DNA of 53,924 nt from Ruminiclostridium sufflavum DSM 19573 (GTDB lineage: Bacteria; Bacillota; Clostridia; Acetivibrionales; DSM-1351): the NCBI RefSeq assembly GCF_003208175.1, contig NZ_QKMR01000027.1:1-53924 (forward strand). The letters run 5' to 3'. The position numbers and the translations under genes are program-made. The stretch's first letter is position 1. Each line of letters starts with the position of its first letter. The notes beneath the pieces are model-generated. The model did not search any database, was not told the DNA's origin, and saw only the letters and a list, made by a program, of their open reading frames with translations. This document shows positions 1 through 9,291 of this stretch, piece after piece.

Positions 1-225
1 GAAAGATACCGGTACAATCTTCTGTTCATTTCTTTGTGGTACAAGTGTTCCGGTTTCACATGCCAGGGAACGAATTTTTCGTAGCCAGTAGTAGTATGAT
101 TTTGTATTCACGTTGTTCTGGCTGCACCAGCCTACAACTGTCATACCACTGTTCTGGCAGTCCTGAATTATTTGAGTCCATTGCCTCCGCCTGAATTCGG
201 TTTTGGCATCTGTGATTTTATCCAT
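1..225 (-). CDS. tnpA: IS66-family accessory protein TnpA/OrfA (partial, N-terminal 75 aa)
   Basis: This is the N-terminal part of the small IS66 OrfA protein, the helix-turn-helix accessory protein encoded upstream of tnpB and the DDE transposase. The ATG at 225 is preceded by a strong AGGAGG. The residues include SGMTVVGWCSQNNVNTKSYY followed by YWLRKI, the typical IS66 OrfA pattern of a short HTH and a YYYWLRKI motif. The gene runs off the window at position 1. It was too short and incomplete to stand out as an ORF and is recognised from its translation. Confidence 0.8.
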   Translation of the reverse strand, partial: MDKITDAKTEFRRRQWTQIIQDCQNSGMTVVGWCSQNNVNTKSYYYWLRKIRSLACETGTLVPQRNEQKIVPVSF

Positions 226-361
226 TTTCTGATAGCCTCCTCAAAATTGCTTTGGACTTTTTAGTCATTGACGAAAAACTTGAAAAAGTCTAAAGGTTCT
301 TTGGAAGTATTATCTCAAATGAATGGTTAATGTGTAATGCGCTCTTTTATTGAGCGCTTAC
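1..361 (-). mobile_element. IS66-family element, 5' end (partial)
   Basis: This is the end of an IS66-family insertion sequence that continues past the left window edge. The outer boundary is set by a terminal sequence that reads GTAAGCGCTCA on the minus strand (351-361). GTAAGCG is the characteristic start of IS66 inverted repeats. Just inside it a short hairpin (GCGCTC/GAGCGC) is seen. The element carries the start of tnpA. The same nine bases, GTAAGCGCT, begin the IS66 end near 53585, so the window lies between two IS66 ends. Confidence 0.75.
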
Positions 362-492
362 GAACAAATACTGCTTCTGTTCCAAAAATATATCTTTACC
401 ATTAGAGAAATCCTACCAATCAACATTCATTTTTTTGAGAATATCAGGCTTTGATAATTTTTACACTACGTGGCTATGTTCCATCACTTACC
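362..492. other. Short gap downstream of the biosynthetic operon
   Basis: This AT-rich stretch lies between the IS66 end and the stop codon of the last NRPS gene. I see no gene and no convincing hairpin plus T-tract, so the operon's 3' terminator may have been lost when the insertion sequence arrived, or it may not be intrinsic. Confidence 0.4.
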
Positions 493-3400
493 TTATTTTC
501 TAAGTTGAAGATTTCTTAATGGTATATCTAAGTTTTCACTAGTATCCTTTATGCAATTTATAAAGTAATCTCTGATAGCTTCTATTCTTTCTATATTAAA
601 CAAATTCTTTGCATAACTTAATCGAATACTCAAACCATCACTAATTTCTTTTACAGAAATCATTATCTCATAGGCGCTAGCTTCATAGTTTAAAGGCAAC
701 TCTTTAAACTTAAGCCCTTCAATATTAAATTTTATTGTTTCTGCATTTTCCCATAGTAATATGACTGTATAAAGTTTCTTGCCTCCAAATCTATTAATAA
801 TGGAAGCGATTGGATACTCTGAATTTTCAAAAGCCCCCAGTGTCTTTTCCTTTACATCATCAAGAAGATCTGCAAAGCTCATATCCTCTAGAATTTGCGT
901 ACGAATCCCAACCATATTAATAAATACACCGATTATATTATCAAGTTCGACATTTACTCTTCCTGCTACAGCACTTCCCACCGATATATCTGTCTTACCT
1001 GTATATTTATGCAGCAGTAATTTAAGGTTGGACATAATAACCATGTATAAACTTACACCCTTTTGTATGGCGACCTCTTTCAGATTACTGCTCGTCTCAG
1101 TATCAATATTAAAGGAAACATCGTCCCCAATATAGAGCATACCCGGCGTACGTTCCCTATCTGATGGTATATCCAAATCAGGACTTAGTGTTGCATATAT
1201 TTTATTCCAGTATGCCTCTTGCTTTTGATTAACCGGGCCCATTAAACGTTTTATTTTCCATGCAGAATAATCCCTATATTGGATTCTAAGTGGTTGCAGA
1301 TACTTGCCTTCATATAATTGACAGAACTCTTTAACAAATATGGTAAGTGAAACTGCATCAAATATTGTATGGTCTACATTAAACATTAAAATATTCTTAT
1401 CATCTGATATTCTAATAATTTCAACTTCAAAAAGTGGTGCTTGATTAATTTTAAAAGGTCTTACAAAGTGATCAATTAAATAACGTACTTTGACTGGATC
1501 TGTCTCTTCCACAATCTTTACTTTAAATTCTATCTCTTCAGCATCAAAAATCTCCTGAACATAACGTCCATCAGCCTTGATAAACCTGGATCTAAGCAAC
1601 TCCTGACGTACAATAAGTTGTTTGAATGCTTTTTCAACTTTTGCGTAATCAAGTTTTCCTTCTACTTCCATTACTCTTGCTTCATTAAAAACAGTTACTC
1701 TTTGATCATTATGGTAACTAAGAATATAACTTTGAGCTGGTCCCACTTCATAACACGACGCTTCCGGTATTTTTGGAATCACTTCATAAACATTTTCACC
1801 TATTTCTCTATTGTTAATGACATAGTTAGCTAATCCATTAATAGTTGGTGTTGCAAAAAGCTCTTTTAGTGGGATATCTACATTTAAAAGTTTATGGATT
1901 CTACCTGTTACTACAGTTGCTCTTAAAGAATGGCCACCTATCATAAAGAAGTTATCATTAATACCAAAATCACTGCATTCTAATACCTCTTTCCAAATAT
2001 CAAAGATTTGCTTTTGTACCTCATTAGTAGGCGCTTCATAACATATACTTAAATCAGTTTCAGCTTTTGGTTTAGGTAGTTGTTTTCTATCTACCTTACC
2101 ATTTGAAGTCATCGGAATCTTTTCAATTTTCATAAAATATGTCGGAATCATATAATCTGGTAACTGTTTGCTGAGTAATGATTTTAGTTTACCAGTTTCA
2201 ATAGTATTATTCGCAGTATAATAAGCACACAAACACTTAGTTCCGTTTTGCTCAATATCAATAACAATTGATTCTTTTATCCCATCTTGCTGTAATAAGC
2301 AACTTTCTATTTCACCTAATTCTATACGATATCCCCTAATCTTAACTTGGAAATCGCTACGACCTAAAAATTCTAAGTTACCATCAACAAACCATCTGGA
2401 TAAATCTCCTGTGCGATACATTTTTTCACCTGGTACGAATGGATTAGGAATAAACTTACTTTGTGTTAATGTCTCATCATTAATATATTCTGAAGCCAAA
2501 CAACTACCACCTATATATAAATCACCTTTTACACCTATTGGGCATGGCTTCAGGTTTTTATCCAATACATAATACTTGGCATTTTGTATAGGTTTACCAT
2601 AAGGAATGCTTACCCATTCTCGTTGAATTTTATCAATAGTATAATAGTTTGACCAAACCGTTGCTTCTGTTGCGCCTCCTAATGAAATAACTTGTGCCTC
2701 TTTAAAATAAGTTTTAATCTCTGTAGGCAATGTTAATGGAATCCAGTCGCCACTTAAAAAGACATGTTTCAATATATTACCTTCACAATTAGTCTGTTCA
2801 AAGAATGGTACTAGTTGCTGTAAAGCCTGTGGCGCGGAGTCCCAAAGTGTAATTTTTTCATTTACTAAGATTTCTAACAGATGTTTTGGTTCTGATAAAT
2901 CATCACTTTTAACTAAGCGTATAGTACCTCCTGCTGCTAAAATACCAAATATATCATATACAGATAAGTCAAATCCAATGGAAGTTACAAATAATTCCTT
3001 ATCGGTTGGCCCTATATCAAAGGATTTATTAACCCATTCAATTAGGTTAATAACTGGCCGATGCTTAACTACAACCCCTTTAGGTGTTCCCGTTGATCCT
3101 GAAGTAAAAATAACATATGCATCTGACATCGGGTCAACTTTTACCCCTACACTACTTATAGGTTCTGCATTGATTTGATTCTTGCCAATTATTTTTCCTT
3201 TTAAGCTACCTTCATCATCTACAACAAAAAAGTATGCAATCTTCTCTAAATCTAATCGCTGTAATCTATCTACATTATTCTTGTCCGTAATTATATGCTG
3301 TACGCTTAACCCTGATAAAATCTTGCGCAACCTTTCATCCGGTAAATAAGGCTCAAAAGGGGCATATGCCGCACCACACTTTACAATAGCCAGGACACTT

Positions 3401-5187
3401 ACAATCAAGTCCATAGAACGTTCCATATTAACTGCTACTAAACTACCTGGCTGCACTCCATTTTTTACAAGTAAATGTGCTAATTGATTCGACTTTTGCT
3501 CAAGTGCTTCATAATTCATTTGTTCCAGACCGGAAGTAATCGCAATCTGTTTTGGATATTTAGCGGCTTGCTTGCTAAAGAGTCCATGCATGGTTTCATT
3601 TTTATCATAACTACATGCAGTTTCATTAAAGTGATAGACCACCTCATTAAATTCTCTTTCTGAGATAAGAGTCAACTGTCCAATTGGCTCATTTATATGA
3701 TTAGGTACCATCTCTATAATATATAGGAAATTAGCCATCATTCTTTCAATGGTTGTTTCTTTAAATAAATCAGTATTATATTCAAAATAACCTTCTAACT
3801 GTTCCCCAGATTCCCATAAATAAATTTCTAGTTCAAACCGGCTTGTCTTTCTATCAAAAACATAAGGTGCCACTTCAATCCCCTTGATTTTAAAGTCAGC
3901 TTCCTTTACATCTTGTAAAACAAACATCGTTTGTACTAAAGGTGAATAGCTTGTATTACGATCTACATTTAATTCTTCTACTAGCTTTTCAAACGGAATT
4001 TCTTGATGCTCAAATGCTTCCAGACAAGTTTCTCTTACTTCAATAAGTAGTTCATCAAATGTCATATCTTTATTAATTTGATTGCGTAATACTAATGTAT
4101 TTACAAAGAACCCAAATATAGATTCACATTCTTTTTGATTACGACTTGCCACAGGTGTACCAATACAAAGATCCTCACTACCTGTGTAAGCATAAAATAA
4201 TAAGTTAGCAAAGGTCAATAAAATCATATATAGAGAAACATTTTTTTGAATGCTTATCTTTTTTAATTGTTTCGTATGTAACTTAGGTATTTCAATGTAC
4301 TTTCTCTTGCCATTATATGTTTGCAGCTTAGGTCTTTGAAAATCACAAGGTAAACCTAATAGAGCAGGTGCCCCAAATAACTTATTTCTCAAATAAGATA
4401 AGTGTTGATCCAAAACTTCACCCTGTAAGTATTCTTTTTGCCACTTGGCAAAATCCGCATATTGAATCTCAAGTGAATCTAATACTAACGCTTTACCCTC
4501 TATTTCACTTAAATACATCGCTTCTAATTCTTTAAAGAGTACTGACCATGACCATCCATCTGAAATAATATGATGCGGATTTAACATTAAAATATGTTCA
4601 TAAGGTTGTAATTTGATAAGCATTCCTCTAAATAAAGGACCCTCTGTTAAATTCATAGGTGTTCTTGCTTCATTAACTACCATATTACTCACTAATTCTT
4701 CTTGCTGCTCTTTATTTTCTTTACTTAGGTCTATCTCTTTAAAGCTCAGTGACACATTAGTGTAGATTTTCTGTATGGGTCTGTCTCCTTTAAGTTCAAA
4801 AGTAGTTCTAAGGGTCTCATGACGGTCTACTAGATTTTGCAAACTTCTCTTTAAAGCTATTACATCAATTTCACCTTTTAAACGCCAAGCCACTGAATTG
4901 TTATAGGCTACATTTCCCGGTATTAACTGATCTAAAAACCATAGGCGTTCTTGTGCAAAGGAAAGCTCTAAATCTTGACTACGGTTAACCTTGGCCACTA
5001 CTCTCTCTTCACCTTGATGTAACCCTTTTAAAAAATGTATTATTTCACCTTTACGCTCCGCTAGTTCGCTGCGTAACTGAGCAGTTAATTCAGTCTTAGG
5101 AGCATCACATCTTAGTTTTTCTCCATCTATCCATAGGCGAATATTTTTAGCTGAAAGTGAACTTATAAATTGCTCTATGCACATCAT
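493..5187 (-). CDS. NRPS, TubC docking-C-A-PCP-C, cysteine-like A domain, no thioesterase
   Basis: This is the last gene of the cluster, 1564 residues. Residues 1-60 look like a TubC-type N-terminal docking domain. A condensation domain (about 70-500) has HHIISDG at 205-211. The adenylation domain (about 525-1035) has TSGSTGTPKG and the A10 Lys in NGKVDRK. The PCP carries GGHSL with Ser1087. A second C domain (about 1130-1564) has DHTIFDA at 1272-1278, so the catalytic second His is kept but the first His and the Gly are changed. The specificity residues read D-L-Y-D-F-S-L-V-W, closest to the Cys codes DLYNLSLI/DLYNMSLIWK, but Asn is replaced by Asp. The first C domain is an ordinary condensation domain, not a cyclization domain. 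The gene ends in C with no TE, so this domain may release or cyclise the product or receive a partner. The start ATG overlaps the preceding PCP stop (ATGA) and has a good GGAGG. Domain calls are secure; the substrate is tentative. Confidence 0.93.
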   Translation of the reverse strand: MMCIEQFISSLSAKNIRLWIDGEKLRCDAPKTELTAQLRSELAERKGEIIHFLKGLHQGEERVVAKVNRSQDLELSFAQERLWFLDQLIPGNVAYNNSVAWRLKGEIDVIALKRSLQNLVDRHETLRTTFELKGDRPIQKIYTNVSLSFKEIDLSKENKEQQEELVSNMVVNEARTPMNLTEGPLFRGMLIKLQPYEHILMLNPHHIISDGWSWSVLFKELEAMYLSEIEGKALVLDSLEIQYADFAKWQKEYLQGEVLDQHLSYLRNKLFGAPALLGLPCDFQRPKLQTYNGKRKYIEIPKLHTKQLKKISIQKNVSLYMILLTFANLLFYAYTGSEDLCIGTPVASRNQKECESIFGFFVNTLVLRNQINKDMTFDELLIEVRETCLEAFEHQEIPFEKLVEELNVDRNTSYSPLVQTMFVLQDVKEADFKIKGIEVAPYVFDRKTSRFELEIYLWESGEQLEGYFEYNTDLFKETTIERMMANFLYIIEMVPNHINEPIGQLTLISEREFNEVVYHFNETACSYDKNETMHGLFSKQAAKYPKQIAITSGLEQMNYEALEQKSNQLAHLLVKNGVQPGSLVAVNMERSMDLIVSVLAIVKCGAAYAPFEPYLPDERLRKILSGLSVQHIITDKNNVDRLQRLDLEKIAYFFVVDDEGSLKGKIIGKNQINAEPISSVGVKVDPMSDAYVIFTSGSTGTPKGVVVKHRPVINLIEWVNKSFDIGPTDKELFVTSIGFDLSVYDIFGILAAGGTIRLVKSDDLSEPKHLLEILVNEKITLWDSAPQALQQLVPFFEQTNCEGNILKHVFLSGDWIPLTLPTEIKTYFKEAQVISLGGATEATVWSNYYTIDKIQREWVSIPYGKPIQNAKYYVLDKNLKPCPIGVKGDLYIGGSCLASEYINDETLTQSKFIPNPFVPGEKMYRTGDLSRWFVDGNLEFLGRSDFQVKIRGYRIELGEIESCLLQQDGIKESIVIDIEQNGTKCLCAYYTANNTIETGKLKSLLSKQLPDYMIPTYFMKIEKIPMTSNGKVDRKQLPKPKAETDLSICYEAPTNEVQKQIFDIWKEVLECSDFGINDNFFMIGGHSLRATVVTGRIHKLLNVDIPLKELFATPTINGLANYVINNREIGENVYEVIPKIPEASCYEVGPAQSYILSYHNDQRVTVFNEARVMEVEGKLDYAKVEKAFKQLIVRQELLRSRFIKADGRYVQEIFDAEEIEFKVKIVEETDPVKVRYLIDHFVRPFKINQAPLFEVEIIRISDDKNILMFNVDHTIFDAVSLTIFVKEFCQLYEGKYLQPLRIQYRDYSAWKIKRLMGPVNQKQEAYWNKIYATLSPDLDIPSDRERTPGMLYIGDDVSFNIDTETSSNLKEVAIQKGVSLYMVIMSNLKLLLHKYTGKTDISVGSAVAGRVNVELDNIIGVFINMVGIRTQILEDMSFADLLDDVKEKTLGAFENSEYPIASIINRFGGKKLYTVILLWENAETIKFNIEGLKFKELPLNYEASAYEIMISVKEISDGLSIRLSYAKNLFNIERIEAIRDYFINCIKDTSENLDIPLRNLQLRK

Positions 5188-5510
5188 ATTTCAAACTCCT
5201 CCCTACTTTCAGAAGTATTAAGATTATCACTAGGTCTTATCAATTGATCTACTACTTTAGCTAATTCAGCTATAGTAGGTGATTGAAACAATATTTTAGG
5301 TGAAAGATTAATCCCAAAATACGTTTTAATACGCACTATAATCTTAATGGCAATAATTGAGTTACCTCCTAGTTCAAAGAAGTTATCATTTACTTGAATA
5401 GCATCACTATCAAAAATTTGATCTTCGCCCCATATATTAATTAATTTTTGTTCTGTTGTACGTAACTGACAACTTTGTGTTATTTCATTCTTTTTATCAT
5501 CATTTAACAT
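5184..5510 (-). CDS. Stand-alone peptidyl carrier protein
   Basis: This is a free carrier protein of about 108 residues. The phosphopantetheine attachment motif is FFELGGNSI, and the flanking helices (IAIKIIVRIKTYFGI) are typical of NRPS PCPs. The frame is open seven codons further upstream, but that ATG has no ribosome site. The Met at 5510 follows GAGGTG at proper spacing and was chosen. It sits two bases after the free Ser-type A domain and overlaps the NRPS gene by four bases, so A and PCP are probably a split A-PCP pair. It could accept serine from the A domain, alongside or instead of the small ACP at 8053-8286. Confidence 0.85.
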   Translation of the reverse strand: MLNDDKKNEITQSCQLRTTEQKLINIWGEDQIFDSDAIQVNDNFFELGGNSIIAIKIIVRIKTYFGINLSPKILFQSPTIAELAKVVDQLIRPSDNLNTSESREEFEI

Positions 5511-5533
5511 TTTTAACACCTCAAAATTCATTT

Positions 5534-7141
5534 TTATACAACATATTTAGTTTCATATAGGTTTACAAGTGCCTTTCTATCCAGCTTTCCATTTAAGACC
5601 GTATCAAACTGTTTTATATGGATGAATTTAGTAGGCATCATGTATTCTGGAATTCTTTTAGCTAGGAACTCACTTAGTTCCCCTTCATTTACTTCAGGCT
5701 CTCCGGTATAAAAGGCAACCAAATACTTATTAACTAAATTACGTGCATCTACAATTACAATACTCTTTGTAATGCCTTGGTATTGCATAAGATGAAATTC
5801 TATTTCACCTAGTTCAATACGTAGCCCCCTAATCTTAATTTGAGAATCTATTCTACCATAGTAATCAATCAAGCCATGTTCATTCCACATCACTAAATCA
5901 CCTGTTTTGTAAATCATTTCATCTGGATTAAGAGGATTAGGCATGAACCTTTCTGCGGTTAATTTTTCATTATTGTAATACCCTCTTGCTACTTGGATAC
6001 CACCAATAAATAATTCACCTTTTTCCCCCACCGGTAATATTCTCATATTTTCATCAAATACATAGAGTTTAGTATTCCATACAGGTCCACCAATAGGTAC
6101 GCGTTCAAAACTGTCATCTAATTCATCGCAATTAAAGCTCGTTACATCAATGGTCGCTTCCGTTGGTCCGTATAAATTCCACAAAGCAATTTCATGATGT
6201 GGTTTATATAGTTCATTAAACTTTTTAGCTGTAATTAGCGTTAATTCTTCTCCACTAACAACTACATATTTTAGTGTTTTGATGCGATCTAAATCAAATT
6301 TATACTCTGTATAACTTATAAATAACTCCAATACCGATGGGACAAAATGTAATACTGTAACCTTGTATTGTTCAATCATCTTTACAATTGAACGTGGATT
6401 CTTCTCTTTATTTGGCTCCATAATGGCTAACTTGGCACCAACCATTCCCCAACACAAAAGTTCCCATACAGATACATCAAATGAAAAAGTAGTCTTTTGA
6501 AGAAAAACATCTTCCTCATTAAATACAAAATTATTAATCATCCAACTTAAGCGATTGATTAGTCCGCCATGTTCAATCATAACCCCTTTGGGCATGCCCG
6601 TAGAACCAGATGTGTAAATAATATAAGCTAAATTGTTGGTTTGTGCGCGTCTTACTAGATTAGTCTTACTATTTCCTTCCCATTCATCAGCTTTTTCCCA
6701 TAAAATATAGTTTACTTCTTGAGTTTTTTCATCTTGGATATACTGCTCAGAAGTAAGTACTATTTGCACCCTACTATTTTGTATGTAGTATTCTATTCTG
6801 TCTTTAGGATGTCGTGGATCAATTGGTAAATAGGCAGCTCCTGCCTTCAAAATAGCTAATATACTAATAATCATCTCAAAAGAGCGTTCTAACATAATAC
6901 CAACAATATCATCCGGCTTAACACCATCTGCTACTAATTTATAAGCTAATTGGTTAGCTGTCTCATTTACTTTCTTATAAGATAAAGATTTCCCCATAAA
7001 AAATAATGCTATTTTATCTGGATATTTATTTGCATTTTCTTCAAAGTATTCATATACCAATCTTTCATTTGTTACTGGCACTTCTGTGCTATTAAATGTT
7101 CGAATAAGTTCATAATCATCATTTGATAAGCCTTGAATCAT
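5534..7141 (-). CDS. Stand-alone NRPS adenylation domain, predicted serine-activating
   Basis: This is a free adenylation domain of about 535 residues without a carrier. Core motifs are IIYTSGSTGMPKG, NLYGPTEATID, YKTGDL, and NGKLDRKAL with the A10 lysine. Aligning the binding pocket to GrsA by eye gives D-V-W-H-V-S-L-I, which matches the serine code (DVWHLSLI and variants). The frame opens at 7156, but the Met at 7141 is preceded by GGAGG with eight-base spacing and was chosen. The gene lies directly after the 3-hydroxyacyl-CoA dehydrogenase-like gene. A free Ser-specific A domain next to a small ACP, a dehydrogenase and an acyl-CoA dehydrogenase recalls ZmaJ of zwittermicin biosynthesis, which charges ZmaH with serine for aminomalonyl-ACP formation. 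Assignment to that pathway is inference. Confidence 0.9.
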   Translation of the reverse strand: MIQGLSNDDYELIRTFNSTEVPVTNERLVYEYFEENANKYPDKIALFFMGKSLSYKKVNETANQLAYKLVADGVKPDDIVGIMLERSFEMIISILAILKAGAAYLPIDPRHPKDRIEYYIQNSRVQIVLTSEQYIQDEKTQEVNYILWEKADEWEGNSKTNLVRRAQTNNLAYIIYTSGSTGMPKGVMIEHGGLINRLSWMINNFVFNEEDVFLQKTTFSFDVSVWELLCWGMVGAKLAIMEPNKEKNPRSIVKMIEQYKVTVLHFVPSVLELFISYTEYKFDLDRIKTLKYVVVSGEELTLITAKKFNELYKPHHEIALWNLYGPTEATIDVTSFNCDELDDSFERVPIGGPVWNTKLYVFDENMRILPVGEKGELFIGGIQVARGYYNNEKLTAERFMPNPLNPDEMIYKTGDLVMWNEHGLIDYYGRIDSQIKIRGLRIELGEIEFHLMQYQGITKSIVIVDARNLVNKYLVAFYTGEPEVNEGELSEFLAKRIPEYMMPTKFIHIKQFDTVLNGKLDRKALVNLYETKYVV

Positions 7142-7165
7142 TTTAGCTTCCTCCATTTACTGTCA

Positions 7166-8020
7166 CTAATCATTGTAGGTATAAAAACCTTTTCCTGTTT
7201 TTACGCCTAATAAACCTGCGTCAACCATTTTAGCCAATAATGGCGCTGGTCGGTATTTACTGTCATGATAGCTTTCATATAGCACAATTAGTGAATTATA
7301 TACTGTATCTAAACCTATTAAATCAGCTGTTTCTAATGGCCCCATTTTATGATTAAAACAATTTTTAAAAATAGAATCCACTTCCTCTGGTTTTGCAACA
7401 CCATCTTGAATAGTTAACACTGCCTCATTCATAAACAAATGGGAGATTCTATTAGACACAAATCCCGGAAAATCATTAACAATTACTGCATATTTTCCTA
7501 CCCTCTCTAAAAAAGCTTCAATTTCCTCAATAGTACTTTCAGATGTATGATAACCTTTAATTACCTCTACACATGGTTTTAAATAAACTGGATTCATAAA
7601 GTGCATTCCAATTACCCGATCTGGCCTTGTTGTAATAGCACCTACCTTTGTAATAGAAATACAAGAAGTATTTACACCAAAACAGACATCTCTTCTACAA
7701 ATTTGATCTAATTGTCTATATACTTCCTCTTTAATTTTCCAATTTTCTGTTACATTTTCTACTACAAAATCACAATCACTTAATGCATTCATATCTGTCG
7801 TAAAGGTAATATTATCTATTAAATTAGCATCAAATTTTTCTTTTCTTTTAAGATACATATGTGCAAATCTCAATGATTGCTTAATGTTTTTTTTAGATTT
7901 TTCCAATACTTCTTTTGAAACATCTACCAATATGATTTTTTTGTTATAAAGCATTAAACTATGTGCAAGACTAGAACCTATATTACCCGCACCCACAACA
8001 CCTATCTTTTCTATTTGCAT
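7166..8020 (-). CDS. 3-hydroxyacyl-CoA dehydrogenase-like enzyme (ZmaG/FkbK type), probable carrier-bound alcohol oxidation
   Basis: This protein has 284 residues, the normal length for a single-domain bacterial 3-hydroxyacyl-CoA dehydrogenase. It has an N-terminal NAD-binding Rossmann motif GVVGAGNIGSSLA. The family's catalytic His lies in IGMHFMNP, followed by the usual PCVEVI and FVSNRI segments. In extender-unit pathways (FkbK, ZmaG) this family oxidises the side-chain hydroxyl of an ACP-bound glyceryl or seryl group. Here it follows a small ACP and precedes the Ser-specific A domain, so oxidation of seryl-ACP is the favoured role. Ordinary fatty acid metabolism is less likely because the gene is embedded in the operon. 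The start at 8020 has AAGGTGGG upstream. Confidence 0.88.
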   Translation of the reverse strand: MQIEKIGVVGAGNIGSSLAHSLMLYNKKIILVDVSKEVLEKSKKNIKQSLRFAHMYLKRKEKFDANLIDNITFTTDMNALSDCDFVVENVTENWKIKEEVYRQLDQICRRDVCFGVNTSCISITKVGAITTRPDRVIGMHFMNPVYLKPCVEVIKGYHTSESTIEEIEAFLERVGKYAVIVNDFPGFVSNRISHLFMNEAVLTIQDGVAKPEEVDSIFKNCFNHKMGPLETADLIGLDTVYNSLIVLYESYHDSKYRPAPLLAKMVDAGLLGVKTGKGFYTYND

Positions 8021-8052
8021 TTATATCCCACCTTATTATTTATCTTTTTTCT

Positions 8053-8286
8053 TTACATTTTTGAATAAACAAGTTCAGCAATATCTTTAACTGATTTTAT
8101 TTTTTCAAAATCAAGTTCTTCATCCTCAAGTTCAATATCAAATTCTTTTTCAATATATAAAATAAGTTGCATTGCAAATAATGAATGTACAAGACCTTTT
8201 TCAAAAATATTATCTGTACTATAAATTTCCTTTGAGTTTGTTGATTTTGTTACATAAGCTAATAATTTCTCCATAATTTCTTCCAT
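8053..8286 (-). CDS. Small discrete acyl carrier protein (extender-unit type)
   Basis: This is a 77-residue free ACP. The attachment site is GLVHSLFAMQL. The G-(L/I)-V-(H/D/N)-S-L-F-A-M-Q-L pattern is typical of the discrete ACPs used in methoxymalonyl-, hydroxymalonyl- and aminomalonyl-ACP formation (FkbJ and ZmaH types) rather than fatty acid synthase ACPs (DSLD). AGGAGGG precedes the ATG. It stands between ETF alpha and the dehydrogenase. The natural reading is that it holds serine while the dehydrogenase and the acyl-CoA dehydrogenase oxidise the side chain. Confidence 0.9.
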   Translation of the reverse strand: MEEIMEKLLAYVTKSTNSKEIYSTDNIFEKGLVHSLFAMQLILYIEKEFDIELEDEELDFEKIKSVKDIAELVYSKM

Positions 8287-8299
8287 TTTTTATTCCCTC

Positions 8300-9286
8300 C
8301 TATTTTTCACATTCTTTTAAAATATTATTAATAAATTCTTCTACATTTAAATGAATAAAGTAGTCACAATGTTTTTTAATAGGTGCTTCTTCATCAATAT
8401 TAACTGCAATAACTTTCTTTGCATTTAGCATCCCAACAACATGCTGAGATGCACCTGAAACACCTAATGCAATATATAAATCAGGTTTTATAGACTTACC
8501 TGATTGACCAATTTGCTGACTATGCGGCATCAGCCCTTCATCAACTAATGGTCTTGTTACACCAATCTCTGTCTGTAATACTTCTGCAAGCTTTTCAATG
8601 CGAGGCATAAACTTAATAGCACCACGCCCTACACCAATAATAACTTTGCTATTTAACTTAACGCTTTCGTTTGCAGCCTCTATAGCTACTTTGTTAATAA
8701 GCTTATAATTCATTTCATTATCATTATGACCTATGATAACTTTATGTATAATTGACTTTTTTTGATGGTCACATGGCATATATTGTGAGATAAAGCAATC
8801 TTTTTTTACTGTGCTCATCTGTATATCACACTCATCACAAATAATATCTGCAATAACTGATGAACTAATTGCTGCTCTAGAAAATTTTAATTTTTTATCA
8901 CCATTATCCATCTTAATGGCAATACACTCTGCAACTAAGCCAATTTCTAAAGCAGTAGCTATATTGGCTGCTATCTCACAATTTTGTTTGTTACTACCTG
9001 TTAAAACAAGTGAAGGTGACAATGCTTTAATTTCTTCTAATAGAATGTCGTTCATTTGTCTCATATTAAATTGGTTATGGTCTATTTTTACAATTTTATC
9101 AACACCATAATCAAAATAAAACTCTAAAGCTCCATCACTCATATCAATTAATTGAATAAAAAGCACTTGTTTATTCCAATCCCTACCTATTGATGCGGCA
9201 ATACTTGTTACTTGCTGATCAAATTCGATATCTCCATGCAAATCACCAATCACTACAATTTGTTTCAATTCTTCTTTTGTATTCAA
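8300..9286 (-). CDS. etfA: Electron transfer flavoprotein, alpha subunit
   Basis: This 328-residue protein is the FAD-binding subunit of ETF. The C-terminal FAD domain has the family pattern GVGRGAIKF, TRPLVDEGLMPHSQQIGQ and ALGVSGASQHVVGM. It begins at a TTG codon with AGGAGG upstream; that ribosome site lies within the last three Arg codons (agg agg agg) of etfB. Together with ETF beta it would take electrons from the neighbouring acyl-CoA dehydrogenase. A dedicated ETF pair inside a natural-product operon suggests that this oxidation step is wired separately from housekeeping beta-oxidation. Confidence 0.95.
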   Translation of the reverse strand: MNTKEELKQIVVIGDLHGDIEFDQQVTSIAASIGRDWNKQVLFIQLIDMSDGALEFYFDYGVDKIVKIDHNQFNMRQMNDILLEEIKALSPSLVLTGSNKQNCEIAANIATALEIGLVAECIAIKMDNGDKKLKFSRAAISSSVIADIICDECDIQMSTVKKDCFISQYMPCDHQKKSIIHKVIIGHNDNEMNYKLINKVAIEAANESVKLNSKVIIGVGRGAIKFMPRIEKLAEVLQTEIGVTRPLVDEGLMPHSQQIGQSGKSIKPDLYIALGVSGASQHVVGMLNAKKVIAVNIDEEAPIKKHCDYFIHLNVEEFINNILKECEK

Positions 9287-9291
9287 GTTGC

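Noticed and set aside
493-5187. Heterocyclization domain making a thiazoline from cysteine
   Set aside because: The first C domain has HHIISDG, the normal condensation motif, not the DxxxxD motif of cyclization domains.
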